Assembly: GCA_032622095.1 (NCBI GenBank)
Contig: CP136069.1
Span: 100,344,278-100,408,277 of the forward strand
Direction: 5' to 3'
From: Siphonodentalium dalli
Lineage: Eukaryota; Mollusca; Scaphopoda; Gadilida; Siphonodentaliidae
DNA: 64,000 bases
Shown here: positions 11,067-24,100 of the stretch, one piece after another
Layout of the letters: each line of letters begins with the position of its first letter
Numbering within the stretch: the first letter of the stretch is position 1
The notes under the pieces: generated by a model
Seen by the model: the letters and a program-made list of their open reading frames with translations, nothing else
What the model was told of the DNA's origin: nothing
Database searches by the model: none
Position numbers and translations under genes: made by a program

Positions 11067-13296
11067 TATGTGTACCCATACCATGTATGGTACACATAAT
11101 GCCGACGTCCGGATCAACCATCCGTCGTTCGTCCGTCCGTCTGTCCGTATGTCCGTCTGTCTGTCTGTCCGTCTGTCCGTCTGTCCGTAGACACTTGCTA
11201 TCCGATTCATTTACTCGAATATTTTTTATCGGATCTTGTTCAAATTTTATGTGCATGTTTATGATGACACACTCCTCACCTGTATAGTTTTTGGTATCGA
11301 TCGGTTGATCGGTTTAGAAATTATTAACACTTTGCATCCGCACATAGTCATGAGCTATCCGATGCTATAACCAAAGTATTTTTTGTCTGATTGTTTTCAT
11401 ATTTGATATGTAGGTTTATGATGACACACCCCTCACCTGTATAGTTTTTGGTATCGATTAGTTGATCAGTTTAGAAAATAATTAACCCTTCACACACATG
11501 CTATCCAATGTAATAAGTTGAACATATATCTTCTGATCTGCCTCATATTTCTTACCTAGGTTTTTCTTAGCACGGTCTTCATCTGTATGGTTTTTGGTAT
11601 CATTTAATTAACCCTTTTCACTCTTAATGTTTACTTAGAATTCACCCAAGCTGCTATGACTCAAAACATTTTTCATCTGATCTGCACCAAATTTGGTACA
11701 TGTGGTCCTCACCCCAAAATACAGATCAAGTTCAAATTTGGGTTTAATCCGATATATTTTAACAGAGTTATGGCCCTTTATAATTCAAGTGACTTATAAT
11801 GTAGTTCCATGAAATACACTGGTATATGGTCGAATGGTGGACAACTCTATTGGAAATATAATGATAACATTCCCTGGGGTATGCCCATGTAGATTGTAAA
11901 CAGCTCATGAAATGATTAATTGCTATTTAGCTATGGCCAAGTGGTTAGATGGATACCAAGATAAACAAACAATATTATACTGATGGCTGGTTAATTGTCA
12001 AATTTGATAAATGACACCAGTCTCTTGTTTATCTAATTTTGAAATTTCATTACAGGCTGCCTGATAATTGACCCACGACCTACACAATTGTCTGCATATT
12101 CCATTGATATGCTTAGAAAATAATTAACCCTTTCCAAGTTTCCAACAGATTTATGCTTTAATGCACATGGGCTCTTCCTCATATGTCTTATCTTGGGTTA
12201 TCTTCACACTATTAACTTCTATGGATTGTGGAATTGATTAATTGATTTTTGAAAAATATATTAACCCTTCAGACACATTCTTTTGATATTACATTAAAAT
12301 AATGGCTAATAGCCAATATAATTGTTATATGCAATAGGTTACAAGCAGATAAATCTTCATTATTGTTTGTATTATGCAGAAACATATTAAATGAACCCTC
12401 TTTTTGAATCAGGTTCATTAGTTAATGAACGTTCAATAAGACACCAATTGAATATGCTTACAGATTATAGGTGATGCATTATTTTGAAAATCAATATGGC
12501 AGATAATATTGCCAGGAACCTTATTTTCCCATCTGTTCATATTGTCATGGTTGACTGAATTTTGGGGACCACAGAGTGCTTAAAAGATTAACAGTGAAGG
12601 TTATGTGTTTTAGTCTGCAAGCTACTTGTAAAATATTGTTATGTCTTGAAACCATTTGATTCAGTGTTACATTCCTTTATATTAACTATGGTAATCTTTT
12701 CGATTTAGGGATCATTGGGGCCAGCATCCGCACCATATAATGGCTGTATAACATGGCTGTATAACATTATATAGATAACATTTTTGAATTATACTGTATA
12801 AACTACATGCATTTTTGACATGATTGATAAACAAATAACAACTGGGAAGAATGCGGGGGGGGGGGGGGGTCATTAAAGTTCAAATTAAATATGAGATGGA
12901 ATCCCACATGTTGTTCTATGCAGTCTGGCTTGTCAACTAATTATAATTTCTCTTTAGAAGTGAATGAGATTTGAATATTTGGTAGTTTTGTTTCCAATGA
13001 GCTAACTTCAACTTATAAACATATCCTCAGAAATAACTAAACCCTTGGATCTCACATAGATAGGTCCTTGGATGAATAAGGATAGAGTTATTAAATTTAG
13101 AACACCCCCCCCCCCCCCCCTTCGCAACCACAAATACTTTAACCCCTTCTTAAGACAAATTATTTGAGCTATTGAATTCAAGATGGTGCTGATATATGGA
13201 TACCTGTGTTCATATCTTTGATAAATTATCAGTTATAGCTAATCGCTATCGCCCGGTTATGGGTTTAACATCTGCCGATCGTGATCGGCCTCTCGT
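11067..13296 (+). mobile_element. Helentron-like non-autonomous element, TGTGTACC family, copy 1
   Basis: Inserted in the short arm of foldback copy 1. The other foldback arms give the uninterrupted site and show insertion between two T residues, with no duplication beyond what T/A-run ambiguity allows. The 5' end holds the palindrome TGTGTACC...GGTACACA, then runs of GTCCGTCT. The 3' end is the hairpin GCCGATC-GT-GATCGGC followed by CTCTCG and T. Inside are repeated blocks of the kind 'ATAACTCAAAA...GTTATGGCCCTT' and G and C homopolymers near 12855 and 13104. No helicase or Rep frame is present. The alternative reading is a 3-bp TTA duplication. Confidence 0.65.
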
Positions 13297-14648
13297 TATA
13301 ATTAGTATATATCAAAGTACTTTGAGACCAAAAATTATGGATGTACGCGAAAGTGTAAAAAAAAGTGAAAAATCACGTTTTGGGGTTCAGCATGGACCCC
13401 CTTTCTTATCTGAAAACCCCAGGAAAATCCCTTTCTTAAGTTGTGTTTTCTTAATCAGTACACTTAGGAGTATCATCAAACCAAAATTCATCGATGTACG
13501 CGGAAGTGTAAATAGAAGTGATTTTTGGCACTTTTTGGGGTTCAGCGGCCCCTAAACCCCAGGAATGCGCAACTTAAGAAATCGGTTTTTCAGAATGTTC
13601 CATTATTGTACCAACTTTAGGGGGTCAAACCTTTTGTACGCAAAAGTGTAAATGGAACATATGCGGGCTCCCTAACTATAGTAGGCTATATGTTAATGAA
13701 TTCCTCTGTTTTCTCAAAGTTTTTACTCTGTATAGTACAAACTATAAAGTTAATGAGTTCAGTGCATTGCAATGAGTCCATATATGTTAACACTTACATT
13801 GTTTTATGCATCATTGTCTGTCTCTGGTGGGATATACTGGGAACGATGCATGATAATAGTATTTCTAGTAATGTGAACATGCACTAATTAAATGTATTGG
13901 ACAGATATATAGCTAGGGCCAGAATGTGTTATAACCAATCTAACATGGCACTCAACTGATCGTATGCATGATTCGTATCATACTTATTTTCATTAAATTG
14001 AAATTTAACGAAATAACTATACTGATGACAATTATACAAATGTGTACTAATATGGCTACTACATTAATATTGGAGTCTTGGCGATTGTGATGGCTGATTG
14101 TATAGTCCTGACAATTACAGTTATATACCTAAGTACAACTACTATTGGATTAATGTGACTGTCTTGTGTATGTACTATGTAATGTGGTTTGCACGTTTCT
14201 TCGATAATTATAACTGTGAAAAACAATAGAATACTCGATTCGATATCCATCCAAATTGATTAGTTGATGCCATGTTACACTGTTTATGACAAATAGTTCC
14301 ATACTCATTCAGTTGCATGTTTGTCACATTGATAGGGTGCTACTGCTACAATACCGGTAGTGTTGGACAGTGTTACATTAATACATTATAAGGAAAGTGA
14401 CATGTACAAAGTACATCTATACATTGTTTTCGTGGCATCAAACGTTTAATAGATATTAACCACTTGAATGCGTCAATACATCGTTGCTAATTGATATGAC
14501 GGCAAATACGCAATAATATTCGCGATAGTTTATTATAACTGAAGTAAAATAGTGGACAGGACCGGAGAGTACTGGACCGGCGGCAAAAAATGGTCTGGTC
14601 CAGTGACACCCGGTCCGGTCCGCATCACTAGTCAGGTGAGTATTTAAT

Positions 14649-15250
14649 TATACCCCCCGCAACGAAGTTAGGGTGGGTATACTGGAGTCAGCTTGTCCGT
14701 CCGTCGTCCGTCCGTGGACACAAATTTGTCCAGAGTTTTTCTCAGTTGTTTTTTGATCAATTTCCGTGAAACTTGGCACAGACATCAACCACCATGGGAA
14801 CCTGTGCACCTGCGATTATGACGTCTGTTGGACTTTTTTTGGTGGAGTTATCCCCCCTTTTTCGACTTAGAAAATTTTCACAACATGTATACTTTTGTCC
14901 GAGCTTTTATTCCTACATTTTTCGGTCAACTTTTTTAAAAACGTGGCACAGATATTTAGTACCATGGGAACCTGTGCACCTGCGATTATGACGTCTGTCC
15001 GACATTTTTTGTGTGGAGTTATTCCCCTTTTTCGACTTAGAATTTTTTTCGCAACATACATAATTTTGTCCAAGCTTTTATTCCTACATTTTTTGGTCAA
15101 TAGGTTTAAGATTAGGGTTATGGTTGTACACCTGCAATGGGAACTGTTATTTTATTATTTTAACTAAATGTTTACTGACATGTGAAACATCTTAGTATTT
15201 TAAAAACAGGGGGGTATCCGTAGTCCCATTGGGACAGTCACACCTCTAGT
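14649..15250 (+). mobile_element. Helentron-like non-autonomous element, TATACCCCCCGC family, copy 1
   Basis: The 5' end is an inverted pair TATACCCCCCGC...GGGTGGGTATA followed by GTCCGTCC repeats. It has two internal copies of a block with ATGGGAACCTGTGCACCTGC, and a 3' hairpin GTCCC-ATT-GGGAC a few bases before CTCTAGT. It is 0.6 kb long and non-coding. It starts right after the hAT target duplication, and another element begins four bases after it. Confidence 0.65.
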
Positions 15251-15253
15251 TTT

Positions 15254-18200
15254 TATGTGTACCCATACCATGTATGGTACACATAATGCTGACGTCCGGA
15301 TCAACCATCCGTCGTTCGTCCGTCCGTCTGTCCGTCTGTCCGTCTGTCCGTCTGTCCGTCTGTCCGTCCGTCCGTCTGTCCGTAGACATTTGCTATCCGA
15401 TTCGATTACTGGAGTATCTTTTATCGGATCATGTTCAAATTTTATGTGCATGTTTACAATGACACACCCCTCACCTGTATAGTTTTTGGTATCGATCGGT
15501 TGATCGGTTTAGAAATTATTAACACTTTGCATCCACACATGGGCATGTGCTATCCGATGCAATAACCCAAGTGTTTTTTGTCCGATTGTGTTCATATTTA
15601 AAATGTAGGTTTATGATGACACACCCCTCACCTGTATAGTTTTTGGTATCGATCAGTTGATCGATTTAGAAAATAATTAACCCCACTCACAAATTCTATC
15701 TGATGCATCTAAGTCAAACAATTTGCTTATGATCTGCCTCATATTTCTTACCTAGGTCTTTGTTAGCACATTCTTTATCTGTATCGATTTTGGTATCGTT
15801 TTGTTAACCCTTTTCACTCTTATGTTTACTTAGTACTCATGCAAGCTGCTATGACTCAAAACATTTTTCATCTGATCTACACCAAAATTGGTACATGTGG
15901 TCCTCACCCCGATATACAGATCAGGTTCGAATTTGAGTTTGATCCGGTATATTTTAACAGAGTTATGGCCCTTTATAATTCAAGTAATTTACTACCTATT
16001 GTATATGCCCTGTGAGAATTTAAGACAAACAACTTTACACAGTAATCTTCTGCATTATTGGAATCAGAAAATGACACTGGATACTCTTTGCCAAACCACT
16101 GCTGCTCCCAGAGGCTGACAGTGATTGATGATAATTTACTCCAGTTTGTGTGCAATAGTAATTTAACCCAACCTGTTGAAACATGTTCGTGGCATTAATA
16201 CAAATAGTCCATTGTCCATCTGAAGGATGTTCTGGAGCATGGCTGTTTAGAGAATTGTTGTTTACAGAGACACTGTTGTCTTATCTTGAGAAAAAAATTA
16301 ATCCACACATTAGTTCCATCATATGATGTCATTGGAAATGATTAACCCTCTCCACACATTATATGTTCATTCTCCTATTCTATGTCCAGGTTGATTGTGA
16401 TCCACTTTTCACTTGCATGTATTTCATGATTAAAATTAACCTATTCCATAGACACATGATATCTGATAGGCAGATTTTAAATTATCTCTTTCGCCTTGGG
16501 CCAGGTTCACTAAGAATTTCTATAAGCCACCAATTGAATATTCATCATTTGAGGAAATATCTTGGTTTGAAATTCCCTCTATTGCATTTGGGCTGCAGGA
16601 TAATAATAATGGTTCTGGTATTCTTGAATATTTCTGCTGTTACAGACATTGTATCTTTCCAATGATCAGCTTAGAATAAAATTAACCATAGGTACATGTA
16701 TACTGTACGCAATCCAATGTTATGACTCTAATATTTTCAATTTGACCCTTCTCATATCTCTCCTTTAGTTATCTGATAATTCTGTGTTAAAATATTTTAT
16801 ATCCAACCATTATCAATCATATTTAATATCAAGGTCTATACCAGACCTGTTAAGTTTTGAAAATGTCAATCCGTGAGATTTTTGCGGGAGGTATGCCCAA
16901 ATATGTTCATGTTCCAAAAAAAATTTTATGATGAAGATTGCATAATTTTTATGAGTTTCTATTTTATAAATATATAGACCAATATAAAATGGCAATGAAT
17001 GTCCTGTTGGTAATTGTAATAGAGCTGCTATGTTTCAACTTAGAATTTATGCATGCTGCCATAACTCAAAAAGAAATTATCTGACCATAACCAAATTTGG
17101 TATGTGAGTTGCTCAACTCAAAATACATATCGAGTTCGAATATGGGTTTGATTCGATATTTTTTAATGGAGTTATGGCCCTTTGACATAGAATTCATGAA
17201 TGCTTCGATAATTCAACAAGTTTTCAACTGATAGGAACCAAATTTTGTATGTGAGTTTCTCAACTCAAAATACAGATCGAGTTCGAATATGGGTTTGATC
17301 CGGTACTATTTACTGGAGTTATGGCCCTTTGATTATTTTATTCATCGCTAAAATATATCAAAGATACACAGGTGGCACTGTCTAGATAATATCTAATAAA
17401 TCAGTTTCACAATGCTATGGAGACAAGAGATACTATCCAGTTACAATGCCATGAAGTTCTCTCTCTCTTGTACTGGTATTGAGTTAATTAACTGCTAGGA
17501 GTTGTGTTGGCTATATCAGATATACTTTATACTCTATAAGTATCTCTGGCCATATCATAGGTGGAATGTTTATATTTTATATTCATGGTTATTTAAATTT
17601 CACCTTAAAGGCATAATCTGGTTTCATTGTTTAAAAGCATTACCATTGGAATTTTGTTGGTTGCATGGGAAGACAACTTTGGTTTTCAAACTTTAAAAAA
17701 CGAGAGCTCTGTATCAGTCTATGGGAACAAAATAATTGTTCATAACACTCTTAGAACTGTAGGTCTAGTTTGTTTTATCTATATATTAATCAAAAGCTTT
17801 TTCGACATTGATTTCAATTGTTTACAAATGTGAATTGAAATATTAAAGGGGCACACCAGTTTGATGTATTTTTCCTGTACTCTGCATGAGATAAAACTGT
17901 TTATGTGTACCTATACCATAGTATGGTACACATAGTGTCAATGTCCAGATTGACCACTCGTCTGTCCGTCCGTCTCTATCTGTCTGTCTGTCAGTTCTTA
18001 GACACTTTAGGCATAATGTGATATCTCTAACATTTTCTATTTGATCGGAACCAAATTTTGTGTATAGGTTTCTCATCCCAAAATACAGTTCGAGTGAATA
18101 TGAGTTCGATCCGATTTATCTTAAAGCAGTTATGACCCTTCTTTCTTTTTTTTAAATTTAAAATTTTGATTTTTCATATTTGTTTAGATTGAATTTCCTC

Positions 18201-18739
18201 GCTCGATTTAACATAAAAAATATTTAAAAACTTTTATAATAATAAAAAAAATTATTGAGTTAAAAAAAAAAAATAGTTGCATGTAATATAATGATATCAA
18301 TAAATTGCCATGTGAACATCCAATATCCAGAGCACATGCGAATACCTTTAATAGATGTCATTCCAAGTGAAATCTGTTATTAATTGAGTGGTGACATATG
18401 TTACATAGCTCTAGGGGGTGGTTGTATGAAGGTAAAGATGAACCTGCTGGCTGGATAATTGTTTGTCCTATCTGTCAAATTGATTAATGGCTAAACAATT
18501 GGATCTCACAATGAGAGGTCATTGGTTGAATAGGGACAGAGTTATGAGATTTAAAACGACTCCTCCCCACCCCAATTACCTTAACCTCTTCTTAAGACAA
18601 ATAATTTGAGCTTTTGATTTTAAGTTAGGTACTGATATGTGTATCACTGTGATCATATCTTTGACCAATTATCAGTTATAGCTAATCGGTATCGCCAAGG
18701 TATGGGTTAAACATCTGCCGATCGTGATCGGCCTCTCGT
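15254..18739 (+). mobile_element. Helentron-like TGTGTACC family, composite of two copies
   Basis: The left end matches the element at 11067 (palindrome, then GTCCGTCT runs). A second left end with the same palindrome and GTCTGTCT runs begins at 17902. Only one right end is visible, the GCCGATC-GT-GATCGGC hairpin and CTCTCGT at 18739. It is either a later copy at 17902-18739 replacing the first copy's end or an internal duplication. Five blocks of about 150 bp ending in GTTATGGCCCTT occur (around 15830, 17030, 17190, 18000 and others). No coding frame is present. Confidence 0.6.
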
Positions 18740-18744
18740 TTAAT

Positions 18745-19080
18745 TAAAATGATCCCCTCTCAAAGTTGAGCTACAGTGTCATTAACACTTTCATTAGTGA
18801 TTCTCAGTCGAACAGATTCACTCTTATGGGCAAAAAAACTTGACCAAGCCATCTTTGATGCCCAGACCATTGTTTTGAATTTCATTGGAAAACATGGCCG
18901 CCAGCAGCCATCTTGGATTTTTCTTTATATATATCTGTTCATGTTGATATCTAGTATCACTTAGACATTTCAACTTTCCGCATTCCTAATCGCAATTTTG
19001 ACTGTAACACATGAAATTATCCCCTCCAAGTTGAGCTACAGTATCATAGACACTTTCGTTTGAAAACCTATGCACCTACG
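18745..19080 (+). repeat. Diverged satellite-associated repeat
   Basis: Contains one copy of ACATGGCCGCCAGCAGCC followed by ATCTTGGATTTT, then 'CTTTCCRCATTCCTAATCGC' and 'CAAGTTGAGCTACAGT'. The same order is found at 29630-29790 at the end of the large satellite array, so this is a relic of that repeat with its flank. Confidence 0.6.
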
Positions 19081-19371
19081 ATTTTTATTTCAGTTGGGCT
19101 CATTTTGGCGGAGTTATTGCCATTTTTTGGCTTAGAATCGTACATCCTGGGATACATTTTTTTTCGGAGTCTGTTTTCCGTCATTTTCCAGTCAATTTTT
19201 TCAAAACTTGGCACAGATGTCCTCATATAATTTTAGTTTTTTCTGTCAGTAGTATCATATTGGGCTTCAAAAGGTTGTCATACATCTAAATTCATCTCAG
19301 AATAAATGGAGCCCAAAACATGCTTTTGTAATATTTGGATTCCAATATGTATTTAAATATTTTTATTGCAG

Positions 19372-19478
19372 CATGTTTTGTCCAAAAGAAAGTTATGTTA
19401 CAGTATATGGAATGGGTCACATCATTTGGATTTACATTTATCGTACTGCTGATTGTCAAACTTTATGAAAAGAGACTG
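19372..19478 (+). CDS. Internal coding exon of the candidate host gene; membrane segment
   Basis: A 107-base exon bounded by a good acceptor (T-rich tract, ATTGCAG) and a consensus donor (CTG|GTAAGT). The one open frame begins after two bases and gives 35 residues: CFVQKKVMLQYMEW, then a hydrophobic stretch VTSFGFTFIVLLIVKLY, ending EKRL. This looks like a short cytosolic or lumenal lead followed by a membrane helix with basic residues on its far side. It lies in non-repeat sequence between two transposon blocks. It enters in phase 1 (fits the exon ending at 5211) and leaves in phase 0 (fits the exon at 49936). The protein family is not recognised. Splice signals and a helix-like frame are the only evidence. 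Confidence 0.55.
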
Positions 19479-20561
19479 GTAAGTATTTAATTGAAACAGT
19501 GGTGACCGCTTAGCTATGGCTAAATTATCATAGCCTGGATTCAGGCCTTGAAAATTTAATGAGTGGTGGTAATTTTATAGCACTCAAACTAAACTCACAG
19601 GGTGTAATTGATTGGAGGATTCAGATTATACTCCGGGAAAAGTCACGTGTGATGTCGCACTTAAAACATCACGATGGAACCCTGGGATTAACTCTGAGCT
19701 CTTGAAAAACTGAAAAAAAATATTTTTGACAAGATTCAGAATTTATCAAGAATTCAGATGAGAATTCAGAACAGGTGTAGGTATAAAGTAGCAATTGCTC
19801 ATAAATTCTAAGATGATGCATTACTTTTATATTGTAGTTGGGGAGCCCGCATATGTTCTATTTACACTTTTGCGTACAAAAGGTTTGACCCCCTAAAGTT
19901 GGTACCAATAATGGAACATTCTGAAAAACCGATTTCTTAAGTTGCGCATTCTTGGGGTTTAGGGGCTGCTGAACCCCAAAAGTGCCAAAAATCACTTCTA
20001 TTTACACTTCCGCGTACATCGATGGATTTTGGTTTGATGATACTCCTAAGTGTACTGATTAAGAAAACACAACTTAAGAAAGGGATTTTCCTGGGGTTTT
20101 CAGATAAGAAAGGGGGTCCCATGCTGAACCCCAAAACGTGATTTTTCACTTTTTTTTACACTTTCGCGTACATCCATAATTTTTGGTCTCAAAGTACTTT
20201 GATATATACTAAATATAAAAACACAACTTAAGAATCAACTTTTCCTGGGGTTTTAAGATAAGAAGGGGGTCATCGGGTCACCCCTCAAAACGTAAAAAAT
20301 AACTTTTATTTACATGATTGCATTCGTCCAACGTGTGTATATGTGCGTACACCCCTGGAACGTTGCACTATTACAACCAATACATCCCTAAATCGATACG
20401 ATCAACTTAAGAAAAATATATTCATGTCGTTTTCTGATAAGAACGAGACTTGCCCCAGGGTGTCCTGCAATCGCTTACAAGTTGTGGTTGATGTACACAA
20501 TTGGCTAATCTGTTTTCTATACATTGCATACTAACATGTCTGATGCACCATGGATCATTTT

Positions 20562-21168
20562 TATACCCCCCCGCAACGAAGTTAGGGGGGGTATACTGGA
20601 GTCAGCTTGTCCGTCCGTCGTCGTCCGTCCGTGGACACAAATTTGTCCGGAGTTTTTCTCAGTCGTTTTTTGATCAATTTCCGTGAAACTTGGCACAGAC
20701 ATCAACCACCATGGGAACCTGTGCACCTGCGATTATAACGTCTGTCAGACTTTTTTTGGTGGAGTTATCCCCCCTTTTTCGACTTAGAATTTTTTTTTGC
20801 AACATGCATAATTTTGTCCGAGCTTTTATTCCTACATTTTTCGGTCAATGTTTTTTAATCTTGGCACTGATATTTAGTACCATGGGAACCTGTGCACCTG
20901 CGATTATGACGTCTGTCCGACATTTTTTGTGTGGAGTTATTCCACTTTTTCGACTTAGAAATATTTTCGCAACATACATAATTTTGTCCAAGCTTTTATT
21001 CCTACATTTTTCGGTCAATAGGTTTAAGATTAGGGTTATGGTTGTACACCTGCAATGGGAACTGTTATTTTATTATTTTAACTAAATGTTTACTGACATG
21101 TGAAACATCTTAGTATTTTAAAAACAGGGGGGTATCCGTAGTCCCATTGGGACAGTCACACCTCTAGT
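20562..21168 (+). mobile_element. Helentron-like TATACCCCCCGC family, copy 2, with known empty site
   Basis: Near-identical to 14649-15250 and inserted in the short arm of foldback copy 2. The equivalent uninterrupted site in copy 1 (reverse strand around 10140-10175) reads CATTTTTACTATTGTC. The filled site reads CATTTT, element, TACTATTGTC, so insertion was between two T residues. The 3' hairpin GTCCCATTGGGAC precedes CTCTAGT. Confidence 0.75.
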
Positions 21169-21719
21169 TACTATTGTCACCACTGACATTTACCAGAAAT
21201 ATTGGACATAAATATCGGCAAGAATTCACTTTTCGGGGTTCGACCATTTGTTCAAGTAAAATGTAACTATCTTTTGATTGAAAGGTGTTTATTGTTTTGG
21301 TCTATCTTAAATGTATCACACTACGGTGTTTATAGACTAAATTGCTCAAGATGGCTTCCAAAATGGCAACCAAATTTGTAAAAAGTTAAAAGTTAACATA
21401 TCCCGAACATTATTCTCTGCGTTATCCGAAAAAAGTGGCAAATTGTGACTCACTTGGTTATTGTACGTGTTAGTTACAATGTAATTAACTGACAACTACG
21501 TTCTATTATGTTTGTCCCAGTTCCGTATGGGGCATGACAAATTCATTTTAAATTTGCAGTATGGAATTTTGCGGAGAACCATATTATTGAAAGGAAATGG
21601 GCAGAACTTTGAGACTGAACTGAGATGAACCATGATATGTGGGTATTCTGGCCCATTATGATAAAAATGTATCAACTGGATACAGGGTGGAAGCCAAGAT
21701 GGTAGCCAGGGAGTTATGA

Positions 21720-22345
21720 CCATATATGAGGATAATAGGTATACAGGGAGTTATTGTATGGTCATGAATGGTGTGTGGGTATATAGGGAGTGCCCTGTTG
21801 GTAACGGTGGGGTGTATATTTATATATGTTGTGGATGTGTTATCATTGGTGGTGTATGGGGAGTAGATTTATTATCATGGATGGCGTGTATGAGTATGGC
21901 AAGTATGGAACTTATGAGTGGTCGTATGTGCGGATATTGGTATATCTGGAAGGGCTCATCATTGGTGATGTGCATATGTAAACCTGGATTTACTCCATGG
22001 TCATGGGTATGGCGAATAGGTATACATGTAGTGGCTATATGGTCCATGTGAGGTGAATATGTATACATTGAGTGACTGTATGATCGTGAATGTAGTGAAT
22101 ATGTATACATAGAGTGACTATATGGTCGGGTGTAGGTGTTCATGCATGGTGACTCGTGGCTGTATCGTCATTTGTGGTATGTACGGGTATAATCAAGTAT
22201 GGCTGTATGATCAGGTGTACTAGTACTAGTACATGTACGTGTATAAAGTGGGTGACTATGTTGTCATTTGTGTGGTGTTTATGTACATATGGAGTGACTG
22301 GGGTAATGGTGGGTTGTACATGTGTACCTTGAGTGGCTATCGCTT
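21720..22345 (+). repeat. ~42-bp minisatellite, short arm of foldback copy 2
   Basis: Same degenerate unit as at 7200-8880, in the same orientation but short like the 8945-9600 array, matching the inverted orientation of the whole element. Confidence 0.85.
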
Positions 22346-22395
22346 TCCACAATAACTCAAGGATATGTTAACCAATAGAGAGGTCATGTCATATC

Positions 22396-24100
22396 GTGGA
22401 AAGCGATAGCCACCCATTAACACACAGTCATTACATATATACATAAACACCACAGACATAACAATATAGTTACCCACTGTATACATGTACAGCTGACCCA
22501 TGACCACGGATGCCCATACAGCCAGGCGTCACAATGCAGGCACACCGGGTATACTCCTAAACATGACCCATAACCATATAGTCACTCCATGTATACCCAT
22601 TCATCTCACCATTTGCCATAAGGTCATCCATCCCCTGTATACCTATTCTCCAAACGCATGGTCAAATGAACAATCAATATATACATCAACACCACAACAA
22701 TGACCATAAAGTCATTCCGGTATACATATGCACATCACCAATGGCCATATAGCCACTCGCTTCATACACATACCCTCACCCATGTTACCTGGTATACTCC
22801 TTCACCTGACCTATGGCCATATAGTCACCCCGTGTGTACCTATTCAAAACATTCATACACGATCATGGTCAATCCTTGTATTCATATTCACCCCAACAGT
22901 GGCCATGTCAATCCATGTATTCCTATTTGTCACACCATAGCCGAATAGCCACTCAAGATATACTAATACACCCCAGCCATGTCAGTATAGTTACTCCATG
23001 TATGCATATGCACCTTATCCATGGCCATATAGCCACTCGCTATATACACATATCCCTCGCCCATGACAATAAAGCAACACGTGTGTGTACTGGTATAACC
23101 TACACATGACGATACCGACACGAGTCACCAAACAGGAACACCAGGTACATGTATACTCATACGCCTGTCACCCCCTGTATAGATGATCATTACATTTATG
23201 CTCATACAGTCACTACTTGTATACCTACATGTACTCATATCACCATTAACCATACAGTCACTACCTGTATACCTATTCGACACACATAGTCATATAACCA
23301 CTCGATACACATATGCAGCCCACCCTAGACCATAGATTCACTCCAGGTATACATGTAAACCTCACTAATGGCCATTCAGCCCTTCCAGATATACAAAAAA
23401 ACCCGCACATACGACCACTCAAACAATCCATACTTGCATATATACACCTCACACATGGCAATTCAGCAATTCACTGTATAATCATACACGCCATCCATGA
23501 TAATACAGCTAAGACCTATACACCCACCAATGATAATACATCCACGATATATATAAATATACATCCCACCCGTTACCACAAGGACACTCCCTATGTACCC
23601 ACACGCTCGATAATGTCCACCAGCTTACTCCAGGTATTCATATTCAAGCATGACCGTACAGTCATTCCATGTATACCTATACACATTACCCGTAACCATA
23701 AAATCACTACCTATTTATCCATACACCCCATCCATGATCATACAGACAACACATGTACATCCCACCCATGACCTTACAGTCACTCCATATATACATAATC
23801 AACACATAGATGACCATGTAGATATATCCATACACCACACCAATGACCATACAGGCACACCGGATGCACCCGTACTGGATATACACAGTCATACACCATA
23901 CAGTCACTCCATGCATACCGATTCACCTCACACCTGACCATGACCTCTCCCTGTATACCTAGATGCATCTTACCATGGACAACCCACTTATAACCATATA
24001 GTCACTCATTGTATACCTACTCACATCAGTCATGACATACAATAACTCCATGTATACCTATTCACCTCACATATGATCACAGAGTAACTCCCTGGCTACG
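22396..24100 (-). repeat. ~42-bp minisatellite, long arm of foldback copy 2
   Basis: About 1.7 kb of inverted units (CCATATAGTCACTCC, GTATACCTATTCACC). It yields a 152-codon frame at 23313-23771 made of imperfect 14-residue repeats rich in His, Thr and Ile. This is a by-product of the 42-bp period rather than a gene. Confidence 0.85.

Larger units (their letters stand above)
5334..13676. mobile_element. Giant foldback element, copy 1 (nested in hAT; itself interrupted at 11067-13296)
   Basis: Both ends carry the inverted repeat GTTAGGGAGCCCRCATATG, each next to a TA that may be the target duplication (5332-5333 and 13677-13678). The long arm spans 5334 to about 8890 and the short arm about 8945 to 13676, after removing a 2.23-kb insertion. 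They are inverted copies in the same block order: terminal blocks with 'TTTACACTTTCGCGTACAT', a poly-C/poly-G tract, a block with paired 'ATGGCTGCCAATATGGCCGCC' motifs, then a minisatellite. The centre (about 8915) is a 17-bp inverted repeat GTGGCTATCGCTTTCC around about 50 unique bases. The short arm lacks about 1 kb of minisatellite. No transposase frame is seen. Confidence 0.85.
5207..14638. mobile_element. hAT-type element with exact 8-bp target duplication GTCAGGTG, carrying nested insertions
   Basis: Terminal inverted repeats start TAGTGATGCGGACCGG at 5215 and end in the reverse complement at 14630. GTCAGGTG flanks both ends (5207-5214 and 14631-14638). An 8-bp duplication together with TAGTGATG-type ends is the hAT pattern. 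The hAT's own sequence is only about 1.07 kb (5215-5333 plus 13677-14630), with many CGGACCGG/CCGGTCC subterminal repeats and no transposase, so it is non-autonomous. The remaining 8.3 kb is a nested foldback element. Confidence 0.88.

Noticed and set aside
11053-11287. Ser/Val/Cys- or Thr/Asp/Arg-repeat frames over GTCCGTCT runs (also at 15200-15482)
   Set aside because: Simple-sequence translations inside the Helentron-like elements, present on both strands.
23313-23771. 152-codon open frame rich in His/Thr/Ile repeats
   Set aside because: It lies in the 42-bp minisatellite. The period is a multiple of three, so long open frames with 14-residue repeats arise without selection, and similar frames occur in all four arms.
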